64,000 nucleotides of DNA from an uncultured Prevotella sp. (GTDB taxonomy: Bacteria > Bacteroidota > Bacteroidia > Bacteroidales > Bacteroidaceae), in assembly GCA_944320675.1 (NCBI GenBank), contig CALUIJ010000147.1, positions 1-64,000 on the forward strand, written 5' to 3'. A program made the translations under genes and the position numbers. Below are positions 33,615 to 42,613 of this stretch, piece after piece. The notes below the pieces were generated by a model. The model made no database searches and was not told the DNA's origin. It was given only the letters and a program-made list of their open reading frames with translations. How positions within the stretch are numbered: position 1 is the first letter of the stretch; the number at the start of each line of letters is the position of its first letter.

Positions 33615-33959
33615 CTAAGCTTGTCCATCCGTCACGTCGGTTTCGCCGTTGCCGTGGTTGTTCTCATCGTCCCATTTAATGAAAAGCATCACAAGCTGGT
33701 GCAGTCCGAATGCTTTCATGTTGTTGTTGTAAATCACGTCAAGGCACAAGTCGAGCAACTCCCTGTTCGTTTCAGCCTCCGATTCGAGTATCGACCTGAT
33801 GTTAAGCTTCAGCTTGTCGAGCACGGCTTCGTCGATGAAGCCGTTGCTGTCAATCAGGTTCTTCAGCAGTGAATATTTCTTTATCGTGTTAAGGTGCTCT
33901 TCGCTTACCATGATGCTTCTTGTGCCTGAAGCGTTGGTTTGGATTTTGTAGGTTCTCAT
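33615..33959 (-). CDS. Small hypothetical protein, predicted helical
   Basis: A 114-aa protein I do not recognise by family. It begins with a short beta-prone part (MRTYKIQTNASGTRSIMVSE). The rest is helical, with acidic patches, and the tail DDENNHGNGETDVTD is very acidic. No signal peptide or membrane segment. It looks genuine: the codon pattern resembles its neighbours, and a consensus promoter lies 114 bp upstream with a leader of about 107 nt. It is about 107 bp upstream of ygiQ on the same strand and may be co-transcribed with it. Confidence 0.65.
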   Translation of the reverse strand: MRTYKIQTNASGTRSIMVSEEHLNTIKKYSLLKNLIDSNGFIDEAVLDKLKLNIRSILESEAETNRELLDLCLDVIYNNNMKAFGLHQLVMLFIKWDDENNHGNGETDVTDGQA

Positions 33960-34072
33960 AATGTGTTTTGTCTTTATTATAACCGTTGCCGGACGTGTAG
34001 GCCTATTGTCATTATGCCACGCGCAAACAAATTCCGTCGGCCTTGCCTTACGGCTGTCCGCCTTTTATGAAG

Positions 34073-34103
34073 CAAAGGTATAACAAATTTCTGAAAGTAC
34101 CAA
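34073..34103 (-). promoter_or_regulatory. Promoter of the 114-aa protein transcript
   Basis: On the minus strand TTG (complement of 34101-34103), 20 nt, TACCTTTG (complement of 34073-34080). It matches the consensus; the leader is about 107 nt. Confidence 0.75.
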
Positions 34104-34755
34104 TCCAACGCCGTATTTTTTATTGAATGGCGGTTTGCTTGCATCCCAATCCGCCATCCGTCGGGAAACGTGTAAACGGCATGTTGGGGCTAACGCTTGC
34201 TGGGAACGTCGGCCGACTGTCCGAAAAGGACAAGTCCCGACCATCCGCAAAGTAAAAAAACAAGACATAAATATTTTGCGAAATAGAAAAAGGATTGTTG
34301 CCTTATGTTAACGGAAACCACTTTTTCATGTGCTGCTTTAACTGTTATTTGTAATTTAATGACACTTAGCTTAAGAAAAAACGCATATTACCATCATGAA
34401 ACATGCCCGATTGCGGTGTGAAAACCATCCGTTTGCCACTCGAAAGAATACCTTTTACCATGTAAAAGCAGCATTTTTATGTTACGATCTTGCTATTTAT
34501 TTTTATAACACACTGGCTGTCAGGTACTTCCGATTTATTCTTAAAATCCGGCCAGAATACCGAAAAAGGCTCGTCCGTGCGGAAGGATGCGGTCCACGAA
34601 GCCTTAACCGTTGAGTGTCGATTGTACGCCAAACCGACAAAAAGAACATTCCACCCGACGGCGCGCGTCCTGCCGGAAAGGCTCCAGGCGGTTCGTGGAA
34701 TCAGGCGGTACGGTCAGCTTTAAGCTCAATAATCATTAAAAATAAAAATTTATAA
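34104..34755. other. Non-coding divergent intergenic region
   Basis: About 650 bp between divergent promoters. Apart from the 22-bp array at 34376-34485 I see no gene. The small plus-strand ORFs near 34123-34311 and 34396-34614 lack ribosome binding sites and look non-coding. Bases 34630-34720 are GC-richer and contain imperfect repeats around GGCGG and CGGTACGG. Confidence 0.5.
34376..34485. repeat. 22-bp tandem array C (5 units, exact period)
   Basis: Five units start at 34376, 34398, 34420, 34442 and 34464, each exactly 22 bp. They share a RAAA start and, in most units, TTT or CCTTTT about 10 nt later, followed by TACCAT-like sequence (TTACCATCAT in the first, TTACCATGT in the fourth). 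Divergence between units is high; the period is what holds. Confidence 0.7.
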
Positions 34756-34784
34756 TTGTGTTTGCTGAAAAAACATTACCTTTG
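34756..34784 (+). promoter_or_regulatory. Promoter of the AraC-type gene
   Basis: TTG (34756-34758), 18 nt, TACCTTTG (34777-34784). It gives a leader of about 100 nt before the start codon at 34889. Confidence 0.65.
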
Positions 34785-34888
34785 CAAGTAGGTTAGTAAA
34801 AACGTGCGAGAGGTCGGCATTGATGCTTTCTTCTCGTTTGTTTTGCTGTTTTTTTAAGTAAAAAGATTAGTTTGGGAGATAATTTATA

Positions 34889-35326
34889 ATGGGTAAATAC
34901 AATATCGGCAATGCCGTAAGGAAAGAAGCGGCATACCGTTCGCTGGTGAACCCGAAACTTATGAACGAGTTGAAGGGTAAGATCTTCACCACGATGGTTA
35001 AAAAGAAGAAATTCAGGGACAAGGAATATTCGGCAAAACGCCTGGCTGAAGACTTGCATACTAATACACGTTACATATCGGCCGTCGTCAGCGTCTGCTT
35101 TGACATGAACTATTCGTCGTTCGTGAACAAGTACAGGATTGAGTACGCCAAGGAAATACTGACGGACAAGCGGTATTGCGACCTGAAGATGGAGGACGTA
35201 AGCGACATGGTGGGCTTTTCCAACCGCCAGTCGTTTTACGCCGCGTTCTATAAATACACAGGCATAACGCCGAAGCAGTATAAGCTGAACTGCGGGGCTG
35301 ATACCGGCGGCGGAGCAGCCGGATGA
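34889..35326 (+). CDS. Free-standing AraC-type HTH protein
   Basis: A 145-aa protein that is essentially only an AraC-family DNA-binding domain. The first helix-turn-helix lies about 47-85 (AKRLAEDLHTNTRYISAVV). The second is the family signature DVSDMVGFSNRQSFYAAFYKYTGITPKQYK (split here: DVSDMVGFSNRQ, then FYAAFYKYTGITPKQYK). No N-terminal sensor domain is present, so activity must be set by its level or by a partner. The tail is Gly/Ala-rich. It lies upstream of DPP III on the same strand with a 67-bp gap; target genes cannot be read from the sequence. Confidence 0.87.
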   Translation: MGKYNIGNAVRKEAAYRSLVNPKLMNELKGKIFTTMVKKKKFRDKEYSAKRLAEDLHTNTRYISAVVSVCFDMNYSSFVNKYRIEYAKEILTDKRYCDLKMEDVSDMVGFSNRQSFYAAFYKYTGITPKQYKLNCGADTGGGAAG

Positions 35327-35393
35327 GTTTTTCGCGCGGAGCAGCCGTTTACCCGTAGGCGCGATTATAAGGATGAAACATTAAACTTTGAAT

Positions 35394-37352
35394 ATGGCAG
35401 ATTTCAAATATAGGGAAGAACGTTTCGCCGACATACAGATGCTCAGATACCGTCTTGACGGTTTCGACAAGCTCACGTTGCGGCAGAAGAAGCTGGCATA
35501 CTGCCTGGCCCAGGCGGCGTTGTTCGGCCGCGACATTACGTTCGATCAGTTCGGTAAATACAACCTTAAGATACGTAAGACGCTTGAAACCGTTTACACC
35601 GGCTACCGCGGCGACCGCCGGTCGGCCGACTTCAAGGCTCTTGAAGTGTACCTCAAGCGGGTGTGGTTCTCAAACGGGATATACCATCATTACGGCTGCG
35701 ACAAGTTTGAACCCGGCTTTAGCGAAAGTTTCTTCACTGCTGCCGTTAAGTCTGTCGACAAGAGCCTACTTCCGCTTGGCGGACTGTCCGTAGACGAACT
35801 TTGCGCCGAATTGTCGCCCGTGATGTTCAATCCCGGCGTGTTGCCGGTAAAGGTGAACAAGAAAGCCGGAGCCGACCTCGTAAAATCATCAGCCTGCAAT
35901 TTTTATGACGGTGTGGGTCAAGAAGAGGTTGAGCGTTATTATGCCGCAATCAAGGAGGCCAACGGCGAAGACGACGAGCCGCTGTCATACGGACTCAACA
36001 CCGACGTGGTGAAAGACGGCGGCGCGATAAGGGAAAACGTATGGCGCGTCGGCGGCAAGTATGGCGCGGCCATCAGCAAGATAGTATTCTGGCTCGAAAA
36101 GGCCTGCGACCTTGCCGTTAACGAAAGGCAACGCCGCGTGATAGAACTGTTGGTGAAATATTACGAGACCGGCGACCTGCGTATATTCAACGAATACTGC
36201 AAGGAGTGGGTGGCTGAGAACGACTCGCCCGTTGATTTCATCAACGGCTTCATCGAGGTGTACGACGACCCCCTCGGTCTTAAAGGCACATGGGAGGGCC
36301 TTGTTGAATACCGCGACGTCGAAGGCACGCGCCGCACCAGGGTGATAAGCGATAACGCGCAATGGTTTGAAGACAATTCGCCGGTCGACCCGCGTTTTAA
36401 GAAAAAGCAGGTGAACGGCGTTACGGCCAACGTTATTTGCGCGGCGATGCTCGGCGGCGGCGAATATCCCTCGACGGCAATAGGCATCAACCTGCCTAAC
36501 GCCGACTGGATACGCGCACGCCACGGCAGCAAGAGCGTGACGATAAGCAACATCATCAACGCCTACAACGAGGCGGCGCACGGCAACGGCTTCGACGAGG
36601 AATTTGTGATAGACGGAGCGACGAAGGAACTGGTAAGAAAATACGGCGACCTATGCGACATTATACACACCGACCTGCATGAATGCCTCGGACATGGTAG
36701 CGGCCGGCTTGCGCCGGGAACCGACCCCGACGCCCTTAAGGCGTACGGCAATACGATAGAGGAGGCGCGGGCCGACCTCTTCGGCTTATATTACGTGGCT
36801 GACTGCAAGATGCTGCAACTCGGCCTGTTGCCTGACGGCGAGGCCTACAAGGCCGGGTATTATACGTACATGATGAACGGCCTGCTTACGCAACTGGCGC
36901 GCATAAAGAAAGGCAACGAGATAGAGGAAGCCCACATGCGCGACCGTGCGCTCATAGCCCGCTGGTGTTATGACAAGGGACGTGCCGGCAATGTCGTCGA
37001 GCTTGTCAAGACAAACGGCAAGACCTACGTGCGCATAAACGACTACGGCAAGCTAAGGACTTTGTTCGGCAGCCTGCTTGCCGAGATCCAGCGCATTAAG
37101 AGCGAGGGCGATTACGGCGCAGCGAAAGACTTGGTCGAGTATTACGCGGTCAAGGTCGACCCGTCGCTCCACGACGAGATACTCGACAGGTACGGCAAGC
37201 TGGGCATACCGCCTTACAAGGGCTTCATAAACCCGATACTTATCCCCGTAAGGGACGACGCGAACAACGTCGTAGACATAATTGCCGATTATTCGGAAAG
37301 TTACGTGGGGCAGATGCTGCGCTACAGTAAGGCCTATTCAACTTTGGTTTAA
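35394..37352 (+). CDS. Dipeptidyl peptidase III (M49)
   Basis: A 652-aa zinc peptidase that cleaves dipeptides from the N-terminus of short peptides. The zinc motif is H429-ECLG-H434 (HECLGHGSG), the shortened form found in Bacteroides DPP III instead of HELLGH. The second motif EEARAD supplies the third ligand (Glu456 or Glu457). I see no signal peptide with the ATG at 35394, so it should be cytoplasmic, complementing the exported DPP IV. An in-frame TTG 6 bp upstream was rejected. The AlkD-like gene follows after 6 bp and is likely co-transcribed. Confidence 0.94.
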   Translation: MADFKYREERFADIQMLRYRLDGFDKLTLRQKKLAYCLAQAALFGRDITFDQFGKYNLKIRKTLETVYTGYRGDRRSADFKALEVYLKRVWFSNGIYHHYGCDKFEPGFSESFFTAAVKSVDKSLLPLGGLSVDELCAELSPVMFNPGVLPVKVNKKAGADLVKSSACNFYDGVGQEEVERYYAAIKEANGEDDEPLSYGLNTDVVKDGGAIRENVWRVGGKYGAAISKIVFWLEKACDLAVNERQRRVIELLVKYYETGDLRIFNEYCKEWVAENDSPVDFINGFIEVYDDPLGLKGTWEGLVEYRDVEGTRRTRVISDNAQWFEDNSPVDPRFKKKQVNGVTANVICAAMLGGGEYPSTAIGINLPNADWIRARHGSKSVTISNIINAYNEAAHGNGFDEEFVIDGATKELVRKYGDLCDIIHTDLHECLGHGSGRLAPGTDPDALKAYGNTIEEARADLFGLYYVADCKMLQLGLLPDGEAYKAGYYTYMMNGLLTQLARIKKGNEIEEAHMRDRALIARWCYDKGRAGNVVELVKTNGKTYVRINDYGKLRTLFGSLLAEIQRIKSEGDYGAAKDLVEYYAVKVDPSLHDEILDRYGKLGIPPYKGFINPILIPVRDDANNVVDIIADYSESYVGQMLRYSKAYSTLV

Positions 37353-37358
37353 GACATC

Positions 37359-37979
37359 ATGAAACAAGACACGCAAGACAAGCTTAAGGAAATCAAGGGC
37401 CGGTTCAGGCTGTTGATGAACGGCGTAGCGTCGCAGTCGATGCGCGACAAGGGGCTTGGCTATAAGATCAACTGGGGCGTCGGCCTGCCCGTCCTAAAAA
37501 GCATGGCCGCCGAGTACGGCAAGGATTACGACCTTGCCGTAGAGTTGTGGAAAGAGGATATACGTGAATGCCGGATATTGGCGACGCTGATAATGCCCGT
37601 AGAAGAGATGCAACCGGACTTGGTAGAGCTGTGGGCGGGACAGATGCGTAACCAGGAAATGGCGGAAATGGCCGCTTTCAACCTTTTCCAGTACTTGCCC
37701 GGCGCAAAGGATTTTGCGTTTAAGTGGCTTGCGTCAGGCGAAATGCCAGTGCAAGTCTGCGGCTATAACGTACTGGCGCGGCTTTTCATAAAAGGAGCCG
37801 AACTGACCGACCGCGAGATAAACGAGTTCGTCGACCAGGCTCAGGCGGCGCTCGCCGATGCCGACGTTTCCGTGCGCCATGCCGTATGCAACGCCCTGTC
37901 ACGCTTCTCCCAAATGGGAGAGTTGCATTCGCGGATGCTGAAATCGGCGTTCAAAGCCTATGATTTGGATTTTTTTTGA
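37359..37979 (+). CDS. AlkD-like DNA alkylation repair protein
   Basis: A 206-aa, all-helical protein of the HEAT-repeat-like DNA glycosylase family. Recognisable segments are NWGVGLPVLKSMAAEYG at about 38-54 and the Trp/Asp-rich WKEDIRECRILATLIM. Members bind DNA carrying N3- or N7-alkylpurines, and some excise the base. Many Bacteroidota homologues are shorter than AlkD, as here, so enzyme activity is uncertain. It lies 6 bp behind DPP III, with no obvious functional link. Confidence 0.82.
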   Translation: MKQDTQDKLKEIKGRFRLLMNGVASQSMRDKGLGYKINWGVGLPVLKSMAAEYGKDYDLAVELWKEDIRECRILATLIMPVEEMQPDLVELWAGQMRNQEMAEMAAFNLFQYLPGAKDFAFKWLASGEMPVQVCGYNVLARLFIKGAELTDREINEFVDQAQAALADADVSVRHAVCNALSRFSQMGELHSRMLKSAFKAYDLDFF

Positions 37980-38011
37980 TGTAAGCAATCCCGTAATACG
38001 GAAAATTGTTG

Positions 38012-38019
38012 TACTTTTG
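38012..38019 (+). promoter_or_regulatory. -7 box for the Fur-family gene
   Basis: TACTTTTG, about 26 bp upstream of the start codon at 38045. The -33 box is not clear. Confidence 0.55.
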
Positions 38020-38044
38020 TAAAAACAATACGCCTTGTTGAAAA

Positions 38045-38527
38045 ATGAAAGCTAATTCTTATGACGCAGCCAAGAGGATATTGAGCCGGTATCTTGAGCA
38101 CAATAAGTGCCGTAAGACTCCCGAACGGTTCGCCGTACTTGAGGCTGTATATGGTTTCAGCTCTTATTTTTCGATACAGGACTTGGACGGCAGATTGTCG
38201 GAAATGAACTTTCCCGTATGCCGTGCGACGCTTTACAACACGATAAAGTTGTTGATGGATTTACGCCTTATCGTGTGCAGGCGGTTGCAGTGCGGCATGC
38301 GTTACAAGGCCGGTTACGCCGACAACAAGTGCGTCCAGGTATGCATAGTATGCGGCAAGGTTACCGAAGTTAAGGTGCCCGAAGTGGACGACGTTTTTGA
38401 GCACGTGCGCCTGAAGCGTTTCCGCAAGGAAAGTTATACGGCGTGCATTTACGGAGTTTGCAGCACTTGCCAGGCAATGTTGACGCGGCAGAAAAACAGG
38501 GAAAATACTATTAACAAACAAGAATAA
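38045..38527 (+). CDS. Fur-family transcriptional regulator
   Basis: A 160-aa metal- or peroxide-responsive repressor type. The winged-helix part (about 10-85) includes the recognition helix CRATLYNTIKLLMDLRLI. The C-terminal part carries the structural zinc cysteines as CIVC and CSTC. The usual HxHHH-type regulatory site is not obvious; the middle reads RYKAGYADNKCVQVC, so it may sense something other than iron. It lies 18 bp upstream of purA, so the two may be co-transcribed. Confidence 0.88.
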   Translation: MKANSYDAAKRILSRYLEHNKCRKTPERFAVLEAVYGFSSYFSIQDLDGRLSEMNFPVCRATLYNTIKLLMDLRLIVCRRLQCGMRYKAGYADNKCVQVCIVCGKVTEVKVPEVDDVFEHVRLKRFRKESYTACIYGVCSTCQAMLTRQKNRENTINKQE

Positions 38528-38545
38528 AACACATTATTATATATT

Positions 38546-39820
38546 ATGGAAAAAGGCAAAGTAGACGTTTTGTTGGGTTTGCAGTGGGGTGACGAAGGCA
38601 AGGGAAAAGTTGTCGACGTGCTTACTCCCGGATACGATGTCATCGCCAGGTTTCAGGGCGGTCCCAACGCAGGACACACTCTTGAGTTCGAAGGAGAGAA
38701 ATATGTATTGAGGAGCATACCTTCAGGCATATTCCAGGGTGGCAAGGTGAATGTCATAGGCAACGGAGTCGTTCTTGCCCCCGACCTCTTCATGGACGAG
38801 GCCAAGGAGCTTGAAAAGACAGGCCACCCGTTAAAAGAAAGACTGTACATATCCAAGAAGGCTCATTTGATAATGCCTACGCACAGGTTGCTTGATGCTG
38901 CTTATGAAATGGCAAAAGGCAAGGACAAGGTGGGCACGACCGGCAAGGGCATCGGCCCGACTTATACGGACAAGGTGTCACGCAACGGTTTGCGCGTCGG
39001 CGATATTTTTGAAAACTTCGCTGAAAAATACGCAGCCCACAAGGCCCGCCACGAGAAGATCCTCAAATCGCTCGGATACACGGATTATGACATAACGGAC
39101 GTCGAAAAGAAATGGATGGAGGGTATCGAATACATCCGCCAGTTCAACATAATCGACTCGGAGCATGTAATCAACAAGGCTCTTAAGGAAGGCAAGACCA
39201 TACTGTGCGAAGGGGCCCAGGGAACAATGCTGGATGTCGATTTTGGCAGTTATCCTTTTGTCACTTCGTCAAATACTATTTGCGCAGGGGCTTGCGCAGG
39301 TCTTGGCATAGGCCCTAACAAGATAGGGGAGGTGTACGGCATAATGAAGGCTTATTGCACCAGGGTAGGTTCAGGCCCGTTCCCGACCGAATTGTTCGAC
39401 GAGACAGGAGCCGAGATACGCAGGCTCGGCCATGAATACGGTGCCGTAACCGGACGTGAGCGTAGGTGCGGATGGATCGACTTGGTGGCTCTCCGTTATG
39501 CCATAATGGTAAACGGAGTGACCCAACTGATCATGATGAAGAGCGACGTGCTCGACAACTTTGGCACGATAAAGGCTTGCGTGGCTTATAAGCGCGACGG
39601 ACAAGTGCTGACGGATTTCCCGTTTGACATAGAGACCGGCATAGAGCCTGTTTATAAAGAGTTGAAAGGTTGGAATACGGACATGACGAAAATGACAAGC
39701 GAGGAAGAGTTTCCACAAGAGTTTGTCGATTATGTTAAGTTCCTCGAGGCCGAACTTGAGACTCCGATAAAGATTATATCCATAGGCCCGGACCGCGAAC
39801 AGACGATTGTCAGAAAATAA
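38546..39820 (+). CDS. purA: Adenylosuccinate synthetase
   Basis: A 424-aa cytoplasmic enzyme that makes adenylosuccinate from IMP, aspartate and GTP, the first committed step to AMP. The N-terminal GTP-binding loop is QWGDEGKGK, with catalytic Asp and the following GGPNAGHTL. Other marks are GTTGKGIGPTY, EGAQGTMLDVDFG and the aspartate-binding TGRERRCGWID. Length is typical. It sits behind a Fur-type regulator and ends at a strong hairpin. Confidence 0.97.
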   Translation: MEKGKVDVLLGLQWGDEGKGKVVDVLTPGYDVIARFQGGPNAGHTLEFEGEKYVLRSIPSGIFQGGKVNVIGNGVVLAPDLFMDEAKELEKTGHPLKERLYISKKAHLIMPTHRLLDAAYEMAKGKDKVGTTGKGIGPTYTDKVSRNGLRVGDIFENFAEKYAAHKARHEKILKSLGYTDYDITDVEKKWMEGIEYIRQFNIIDSEHVINKALKEGKTILCEGAQGTMLDVDFGSYPFVTSSNTICAGACAGLGIGPNKIGEVYGIMKAYCTRVGSGPFPTELFDETGAEIRRLGHEYGAVTGRERRCGWIDLVALRYAIMVNGVTQLIMMKSDVLDNFGTIKACVAYKRDGQVLTDFPFDIETGIEPVYKELKGWNTDMTKMTSEEEFPQEFVDYVKFLEAELETPIKIISIGPDREQTIVRK

Positions 39821-39854
39821 AGAAACGATTCTCAAAAGCAAAGGAAACGTTTCC

Positions 39855-39923
39855 CCGAACCTGCCGCCAAGCAGGCTTAAGTTCATTGCAATAGGACTTT
39901 TGCCTGCTTGACGACAGGTTCGG
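39855..39923 (+). terminator. Terminator after purA
   Basis: A 22-nt arm (39855-39876) matches its complement (39902-39923) with one or two unpaired positions around a 25-nt loop. The stem is GC-rich and lies 35 bp after the stop. The T-tract is poor. Confidence 0.7.
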
Positions 39924-40000
39924 AGTTAAAGAAATATGCATACATGTATTGACCTTTGTTTCCAATATTGCATTTTTAACATCTTAACTTAAAAGACGAA

Positions 40001-41362
40001 ATGAACAAACCATCCATACCAAAGGGCACGCGCGACTTTTCACCTTTGGAAATGTCGAAGCGTAATTATATCTTTAATACGATAAGGTCGGTGTTCGCCT
40101 TATACGGATACAAACAGATCGAAACTCCTGCGATGGAAACGTTGCAGACATTGTTGGGCAAATATGGAGAGGAGGGCGACAAGTTGTTGTTCAAGGTGTT
40201 GAACAGCGGCGATTTTCTTAACAAGGTAGACCGTAGTGACTTAGAAAATGCCGACTCGCTCCGTCTTGCCGCAAAACTTTGCGAGAAAGGCCTGCGTTAC
40301 GACCTGACCGTACCTTTCGCCCGTTTTGTCGTAATGCACAGGGACGAGCTTCAGATGCCGTTCAAGCGCTACCAGATACAGCCCGTATGGCGTGCCGACC
40401 GCCCTCAGAAAGGACGGTACAGGGAGTTTTACCAGTGCGACGCAGATGTCGTAGGCAGTGATTCTTTACTCAACGAGGTAGAACTGGTACAGATTGTTGA
40501 TACCGTATTCAAGCGTTTCGGCGTGCGTGTCCAAATAAAGGTGAACAACAGGAAGATCCTTACCGGCATAGCCGAGTATATCGGTGAAGCCGATAAGATT
40601 GTAGATATAACCGTCGCCATTGACAAACTCGACAAGATAGGCATAGATAATGTCAATGCGGAACTCGCCGCTAACGGATTGGGTGCTGACGCAATTGAAA
40701 AGTTGCAACCCATCATAGCCTTAAAAGGCAGCAACGAAGATAAGCTTGGCGTAATCAGTGAAATTCTTAAGGATTCGGAAACCGGCATGAAAGGTGTTGA
40801 AGAACTTCGGTATATTTTCAATGTGCTTGGCAATGTCGGGCTTGAAAACGAAGTGCAGTTTGACCTGACCTTGGCACGAGGCCTTAATTATTATACCGGT
40901 GCCATATTCGAGGTGAAAGCCCTTGATTACCAAATAGGAAGCATCACCGGAGGAGGAAGGTATGACAACCTGACAGGTATTTTCGGAATGCCCGGACTCA
41001 GCGGTGTAGGTATTTCTTTTGGGGCCGACAGGATATTCGACGTGCTTAACGCCCTTGACCTTTATCCCGAAAATGCCGTTACCGGCACGCAACTAATGTT
41101 CATAAATTTCGGAGAGAAAGAAACAGCCTATTGCCTGCCTGTGATAGCCAAGGCTCGTGCTTGCGGAATCGCCACAGAATTGTATCCCGACGCAGCGAAA
41201 ATGAAGAAACAGATGAATTACGCTAACGCAAACTCAATACCTTATGTGGCATTGGCCGGCGAGAACGAGATAAATGAAGGTAAGGTGACACTGAAAAACA
41301 TGCTTACAGGAGAACAAAAGCTTGTAAGCGCCGACGAGCTTATAGGCGCCATAAAAGAATGA
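40001..41362 (+). CDS. hisS: Histidyl-tRNA synthetase
   Basis: A 453-aa class II synthetase that charges tRNA-His. It starts with the family's KGTRDFSP. The class II motif 2 region is [25 protein letters not shown]. The histidine-specific motifs are [15 protein letters not shown] and [10 protein letters not shown], and motif 3 is [13 protein letters not shown]-terminal anticodon-binding domain spans about 355-453. The protein is slightly longer than E. coli HisS, as usual for this phylum. Confidence 0.97.
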   Translation: MNKPSIPKGTRDFSPLEMSKRNYIFNTIRSVFALYGYKQIETPAMETLQTLLGKYGEEGDKLLFKVLNSGDFLNKVDRSDLENADSLRLAAKLCEKGLRYDLTVPFARFVVMHRDELQMPFKRYQIQPVWRADRPQKGRYREFYQCDADVVGSDSLLNEVELVQIVDTVFKRFGVRVQIKVNNRKILTGIAEYIGEADKIVDITVAIDKLDKIGIDNVNAELAANGLGADAIEKLQPIIALKGSNEDKLGVISEILKDSETGMKGVEELRYIFNVLGNVGLENEVQFDLTLARGLNYYTGAIFEVKALDYQIGSITGGGRYDNLTGIFGMPGLSGVGISFGADRIFDVLNALDLYPENAVTGTQLMFINFGEKETAYCLPVIAKARACGIATELYPDAAKMKKQMNYANANSIPYVALAGENEINEGKVTLKNMLTGEQKLVSADELIGAIKE

Positions 41363-41437
41363 ATAAGGCGGAGAGTGGAGAACCTATATGAAGATTGTCC
41401 GCTCTTCAATTAATGTTTCAGATAAAATAACAGTGAA

Positions 41438-42430
41438 ATGAGAAAATTGACAATCCCATTACTTACTGTCTTATTTGGTTTGTTGGTGTTTTCGGCTTTC
41501 GTGGCAGACCGCAAGGTAACGGTCTTCATGATAGGCGATTCGACAATGGCCAATAAGGACATAAGCGGAGGCAAGCTTGAAAGAGGATGGGGAATGATGC
41601 TTAAGAACTTCTTCAATGAGGACGTTGTGGTTGACAACCATGCGGCTAACGGTCGTTCGTCGAAAAGTTTCATAACTGAAGGACGTTGGCAGAAAGTGCT
41701 TGACAAAATTAAGCCCGGCGATTACGTGTTCATTCAGTTCGGACATAACGACGAAAAGAAAGACACTGCCCGTCATACGGATCCTGGTTCAACGTTTGAC
41801 GATAATCTCAGGCGTTTTGTCAGTGAGACCCGGCAAAAAGGCGGGCATCCTGTATTGTTCAATAGTGTTGTAAGGCGTGCCTTCGCTGACAGTAAGACTG
41901 CGGTGGAAGACGACGACAAACGTGATAATTCGTCAAAAGGACTTGTCGAAGGCAACGTGCTTATCGACACTCACGGCGACTACCTAATTTCGCCTAAACG
42001 TGTAGCAGAAGAAATGGGTGTTCCGTTTATTGACGCAAACAAGATCACACATGACCTTGAACAAGGCCTTGGCCCCGAGGGGTCGAAAAAGTTGCACATG
42101 TGGTACAAGCCTGGTGAGACGGCCTCGTTGCCAGACGGCAGGCAAGACAATACCCACTATAATATTTACGGTGGCAGGCTTGTCGCCGGATTATTGGCCG
42201 ATGCCGTGGCAGAAAAAGTACCTGCATTGAAAAATTATGTGTGTCATTACGACCTTGTTGTAGCATCCGACGGTAGCGGAACTCATTTCGATGTCCAAAA
42301 TGCGGTTGACGACGCTCCCGCCGGTAAGTCGACAACCATTCTTATTTGCGACGGAGAATGGGACAAACCGTCGATTCCCGGCAATAAGCAAATAAGTTTT
42401 GTCTTGCGTAGCGGCGCACAGTGGAAATAA
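41438..42430 (+). CDS. SGNH esterase with a truncated pectinesterase segment
   Basis: A 330-aa exported protein. After a signal peptide or anchor (about 1-23) comes an SGNH hydrolase of the rhamnogalacturonan acetylesterase type (CE12-like, about 26-268). Block I is MIGDSTMA, then NHAANGRSS, QFGHND, and the catalytic Asp/His in DNTHYN. Residues about 270-330 then match the first part of a pectin methylesterase (CE8) domain: DLVVASDGSGTHFDVQNAV and the later IPGNKQISFVL. They stop abruptly at GAQWK. The catalytic residues of CE8 would come later and are absent. Fused CE12-CE8 pectin enzymes are known in Bacteroidota, so this looks like a shortened derivative. Confidence 0.85.
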   Translation: MRKLTIPLLTVLFGLLVFSAFVADRKVTVFMIGDSTMANKDISGGKLERGWGMMLKNFFNEDVVVDNHAANGRSSKSFITEGRWQKVLDKIKPGDYVFIQFGHNDEKKDTARHTDPGSTFDDNLRRFVSETRQKGGHPVLFNSVVRRAFADSKTAVEDDDKRDNSSKGLVEGNVLIDTHGDYLISPKRVAEEMGVPFIDANKITHDLEQGLGPEGSKKLHMWYKPGETASLPDGRQDNTHYNIYGGRLVAGLLADAVAEKVPALKNYVCHYDLVVASDGSGTHFDVQNAVDDAPAGKSTTILICDGEWDKPSIPGNKQISFVLRSGAQWK

Positions 42431-42452
42431 ATGAATGATGTTTACCTGAAAG

Positions 42453-42494
42453 ACAAGCAGACAAGTGAAAAATCCAACGCACTTGTCTGCTTGT
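42453..42494 (+). terminator. Terminator after the SGNH esterase
   Basis: A perfect 15-bp inverted repeat (42453-42467 / 42480-42494) with a 12-nt loop, followed by TTATTTG. Confidence 0.85.
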
Positions 42495-42613
42495 TTATTT
42501 GTCTGCTGAAAATCTGTCACCAGACTGTAAATACCTGGATATTACCGTATATCACATTCTCTCCGGCAACGAACGCATAATCAGGCCGGAGTCTAATGGC
42601 CGTCCGGGTTTGA

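Noticed and set aside
34123..34614. Two small plus-strand ORFs in the divergent region
   Set aside because: No ribosome binding site or promoter; the second runs through the 22-bp array. No protein family resemblance.
42431..42613. Frameshifted continuation of the CE8 pectinesterase domain
   Set aside because: Sequence after the stop is a perfect terminator hairpin and then unrelated DNA. I see no CE8 motifs in any frame.
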